The position numbers and the translations under genes were made by a program. From Christiangramia sp. (GTDB taxonomy: Bacteria; Bacteroidota; Bacteroidia; Flavobacteriales; Flavobacteriaceae): a DNA stretch of 9,025 nt. Each line of letters starts with the position of its first letter. The first letter of the stretch is position 1. The stretch is taken from NCBI GenBank assembly GCA_024635735.1, contig JAGXII010000227.1, positions 1-9,025 on the forward strand, written 5' to 3'. Shown here piece after piece: positions 7,125 to 9,025 of this stretch. Below the pieces are notes generated by a model, which saw only the letters and a program-made list of their open reading frames with translations, was not told the DNA's origin and ran no database searches.

Positions 7125-7153
7125 AACCGGTTATAAAATAAAAAATTCCGGTT
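7125..7153 (-). repeat. Inverted repeat AACCGG / CCGGTT
   Basis: The two 6-bp arms surround a 17-nt AT-only loop. On the minus strand the hairpin is followed by TCTTTTTCC, so it could act as a weak terminator for leftward transcription, although no leftward gene lies nearby. Confidence 0.3.
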
Positions 7154-7162
7154 CATTAAAAG

Positions 7163-7179
7163 CCCCCTGTAAAAGGGGG
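7163..7179. repeat. Short GC-rich hairpin CCCCC / GGGGG
   Basis: A 5-bp all-GC stem closes a 7-nt loop (TGTAAAA), flanked by AT-rich DNA. On the minus strand CTTTTAATG follows, giving a poor T tract. It may be part of the 3' end of the preceding operon transcript. Confidence 0.35.
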
Positions 7180-7232
7180 ATTAGAGATAAGTTAAAATAA
7201 TGCTAATTCAGTAATATGAAATCTTTTTTTCG

Positions 7233-7240
7233 TATCTTAA
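7233..7240 (+). promoter_or_regulatory. Possible -7 element of the riboswitch-like leader
   Basis: TATCTTAA, preceded by TTTTTTTCG, resembles the Bacteroidota -7 element TAnnTTTG, but the TTTG end is replaced by TTAA. No clear -33 TTTG is found 17-23 bp upstream. Its position, a few bases before the P1-like helix at 7244, is what one would expect for a leader promoter. Confidence 0.25.
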
Positions 7241-7243
7241 CAT

Positions 7244-7336
7244 TGTCATTCAGGGTGCTACATTAAGTTGGGCTGAGATTAAACCTGTTGATTGTTTGGG
7301 TAATTCCAGATGAAGACTATGACATCAAAGGGAACG
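7244..7336 (+). promoter_or_regulatory. TPP-riboswitch-like aptamer, divergent
   Basis: The 5' half matches the TPP (THI-box) consensus: CAGGGTGCT (7251-7259), then GGCTGAGAT (7271-7279), which contains the invariant CUGAGA that recognises the pyrimidine ring of thiamine. A P2-like pairing CAGG (7251-7254) with CCTG (7284-7287) is possible, and TTTGG-GTAATT-CCAGA (7295-7310) resembles the P5 hairpin. TGTCAT (7244-7249) pairs perfectly with ATGACA (7319-7324) and would close the structure like P1. The usual GAACCTGAT and GCGTAGGGA strands, which form the pyrophosphate-binding side, are missing or changed. AAAGGGAACG at 7327-7336 echoes the usual 3' end but lies farther away than expected. It may be a variant, a decayed copy, or a different ligand sensor. 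The directly following terminator favours a working or recently working switch. Confidence 0.5.
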
Positions 7337-7376
7337 GTTAATGTGAAATATTCATTTTTGTTCCCTTTGTTTTTTT
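7326..7376 (+). terminator. Strong intrinsic terminator of the riboswitch-like leader
   Basis: CAAAGGGAAC (7326-7335) pairs perfectly over 10 bp with GTTCCCTTTG (7360-7369), and seven Ts follow (7370-7376). The 24-nt loop holds a small inner hairpin (TGAA/TTCA). The left arm begins one base after the P1-like strand ending at 7324, the layout expected of an attenuator expression platform. Confidence 0.85.
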
Positions 7377-7569
7377 ATTGAGTTTCTCCTTCTTAAAGAA
7401 GCTGATTTTTTGAATTTTATCAGATTAAGCTTCTCTTGCAGCTCTTCACCTGTAACTCTTCAATATATTTTCCTTTTAAAAATTGAGTCTGTTCTAAAGT
7501 TTAAGCAGAATATTTTATGATTTAAGAATTTATTATCTTGTTAAGCTCTTAAATACTTCAATCAAAATT

Positions 7570-9025
7570 ATGAAATACAAAATTTACTACTTTCTCAGCT
7601 TCCTTCTGCTGGGAACTTTCGCTATGAATGCGCAGGACAGCATTAGCATGGCGCAAATTGATACCCTAACCACCAAAGAACTTCCACTTAAACCACAAAG
7701 AAAAATCTCCTTTAATACTAAGGTGGGAACCTGGATGTCTGTAGATGTTAGCCCCGATGGGAAAAACATTGTATTCGATATGATGGGAGATCTATATAGA
7801 ATTCCAATTACTGGAGGAAAGGCTGAAAAGCTTACAAAAGGGCTGGCGTATGATGTGCATCCGCGATATAGCCCTGATGGGAAAAGCCTGGTATTTATTT
7901 CAGACAAGAATGGAGCAGATAATGTGTGGACTATGGATTTGGAAACCAAAGAAATGAAGTCTGTTTCAGAAGATAAAAATCAGAATTTCTTTTCGGCTGA
8001 CTGGACTTCAGATGGAGATTATATCGTTGCCGCAAGAGGAAGACGAAATATAAAATTGCATCTATATCACAAAGATGGCGGTAGCGGGGCAGAACTCATC
8101 AAAGAACCTGAAAACCTAAAGACTATTGATCCAAATTTGAGTCCCGATGGAAAAACTATATACTTCTCCCAGCGAAAAGGTGGGTGGAATTACAATGCTC
8201 AGTTTCCCCAGTATCAGGTAGGGACCTACGATATGGAGAAAGGCGATGTGGCAACAATTACATCAAGGTATGGATCTGCCTTTACGCCCACGGCTTCTCC
8301 AGATGGAAAATGGCTGGTGTATGGCAGCCGTTTTGAGGACCAGACAGGACTCGTTATAAGAAATCTTAAAAGTGGAGAAGAAGACTGGCTGGCGTACCCT
8401 GTTCAAAGAGATGATCAGGAATCTATAGCCGCACAGGGAGTCTTACCCGCTATGAGTTTTACACCCGATAGTAATAATCTGATAGTTTCTTATGGAGGAA
8501 AATTTCATAATCTATCTATTCAGGATAAAACTGCTAAAGAAATCCCGTTCGAGGTTGACCTCAATCTTGATTTAGGTCCTGAGGTAATGTTTAATTATCC
8601 AATAAAAGATGAACCAACCGCGCAGGTAACACAAATACGGGATGCTGTTCCTTCACCTGATGGTTCTAAACTTGCCTTTACGGCGCTTAACCGCCTTTAT
8701 GTGATGGATTTTCCAAATGGAAAGCCAAAGCGTCTTACAGATAATGACTTTACGGAAGCTCATCCCACCTGGTCTCCGGACGGAAAGACTATTGCATTTG
8801 TTACATGGGAAAATAAGGGAGGATATATTTATCGTGTTGATGCGAATGGTAGAAACTTAAAGAAATTAACTGCAGAAAGCGGTGTTTATTCTAATCCGGC
8901 ATGGTCCTACAAAAGGGATAGAATTGTCTTCACCCGTGGAGCGGCTCAAACCTACAGGAATATAACCCAGGCGATTGAATCAAGAACTTATGAAGACCTG
9001 GCCTGGATACCATCAGCCGGAGGGG
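7570..9025 (+). CDS. Secreted PD40/TolB-like propeller protein, probable amidohydrolase, partial
   Basis: The frame runs from an ATG at 7570 to the right edge, giving 485 residues and no stop. A signal peptide is present (hydrophobic 5-19, probable cleavage after AMNAQ at 22). The rest is a chain of PD40/WD40-like beta-propeller blades, marked by SPDG at 61, 101, 191, 243, 362 and 402 and by degenerate copies near 147 and 298. Such blades occur in TolB, in S9 peptidases and in Bacteroidota secreted amidohydrolases of about 1,050-1,100 residues, where the propeller precedes a metal-dependent amidohydrolase barrel. The opening (a Ser/Thr-rich linker, then LPLKPQRKISFNTKVGTW) and the spacing of repeats fit the amidohydrolase type best, but the catalytic half is outside the window. 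A propeller-only protein or an S9 peptidase is not excluded. No Shine-Dalgarno sequence is seen. It may be read from a promoter between 7377 and 7569 or by read-through of the upstream leader. Confidence 0.72.
   Translation, partial: MKYKIYYFLSFLLLGTFAMNAQDSISMAQIDTLTTKELPLKPQRKISFNTKVGTWMSVDVSPDGKNIVFDMMGDLYRIPITGGKAEKLTKGLAYDVHPRYSPDGKSLVFISDKNGADNVWTMDLETKEMKSVSEDKNQNFFSADWTSDGDYIVAARGRRNIKLHLYHKDGGSGAELIKEPENLKTIDPNLSPDGKTIYFSQRKGGWNYNAQFPQYQVGTYDMEKGDVATITSRYGSAFTPTASPDGKWLVYGSRFEDQTGLVIRNLKSGEEDWLAYPVQRDDQESIAAQGVLPAMSFTPDSNNLIVSYGGKFHNLSIQDKTAKEIPFEVDLNLDLGPEVMFNYPIKDEPTAQVTQIRDAVPSPDGSKLAFTALNRLYVMDFPNGKPKRLTDNDFTEAHPTWSPDGKTIAFVTWENKGGYIYRVDANGRNLKKLTAESGVYSNPAWSYKRDRIVFTRGAAQTYRNITQAIESRTYEDLAWIPSAGG

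Larger units (their letters stand above)
7055..7569. other. 515-bp non-coding region with structured RNA elements
   Basis: No credible gene is seen here. From left to right it holds: a candidate terminator (7083-7113); hairpins at 7125-7153 and 7163-7179; a TPP-riboswitch-like leader with terminator (7244-7376); and a further 7-bp hairpin at 7397-7434 (AGAAGCT and AGCTTCT arms, with an alternative inner CTGAT/ATCAG pairing). About 135 bp of AT-rich sequence then precedes the next gene. Confidence 0.6.

Noticed and set aside
6851..7156. Minus-strand open frame across the end of the small DsrE gene
   Set aside because: It is antisense to a well-supported gene, and its composition (Phe/Leu/Ser-rich) is typical of a shadow frame.
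7587..7949. Minus-strand open frame inside the propeller gene
   Set aside because: It is antisense to a clear signal peptide and PD40 repeats, with no independent evidence.

Overview
The window is AT-rich chromosomal DNA that looks like a member of the Bacteroidota, most likely a marine or soil Flavobacteriaceae of the Gramella/Christiangramia, Zunongwangia or Salegentibacter type. This placement rests on three things: the protein families, the near absence of Shine-Dalgarno sequences before the starts, and promoter-like sequences resembling the Bacteroidota TTTG / TAnnTTTG pattern. The genus is a guess. No rRNA, tRNA, CRISPR array, insertion sequence or phage gene was seen.

Left part (1-4346), all on the minus strand. 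It holds three apparently independent units. The first is the N-terminal 460 residues of a large nitronate monooxygenase-like protein that runs off the left edge, with an FNR-geometry palindrome upstream of its start. The second is a secreted GH2 beta-glucuronidase-type glycosidase. The third is a DJ-1/PfpI (Hsp31-like) protein followed by a strong hairpin terminator.

Centre (4347-7054). A 447-bp divergent intergenic region leads into three plus-strand genes: a membrane-anchored dihaem cytochrome c of the TsdA (thiosulfate dehydrogenase / tetrathionate reductase) family, a Tat-exported protein with a DsrE-like core, and a small Sec-exported DsrE-family protein. All three are predicted to act outside the cytoplasm. 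Together they look like a compact extracytoplasmic sulfur-compound module, which is the most interesting gene set here. The two DsrE-like genes are 23 bp apart and are probably co-transcribed. The cytochrome lies 114 bp upstream of them.

Right part (7055-9025). A 515-bp non-coding stretch carries several hairpins, then a TPP-riboswitch-like aptamer (CUGAGA element present, pyrophosphate-side half divergent). This runs straight into a textbook intrinsic terminator with a 10-bp stem and seven Ts. About 190 bp further on starts a secreted PD40/TolB-like beta-propeller protein, probably the N-terminal half of a propeller-amidohydrolase, which runs off the right edge. The riboswitch-like leader has no obvious thiamine gene behind it.
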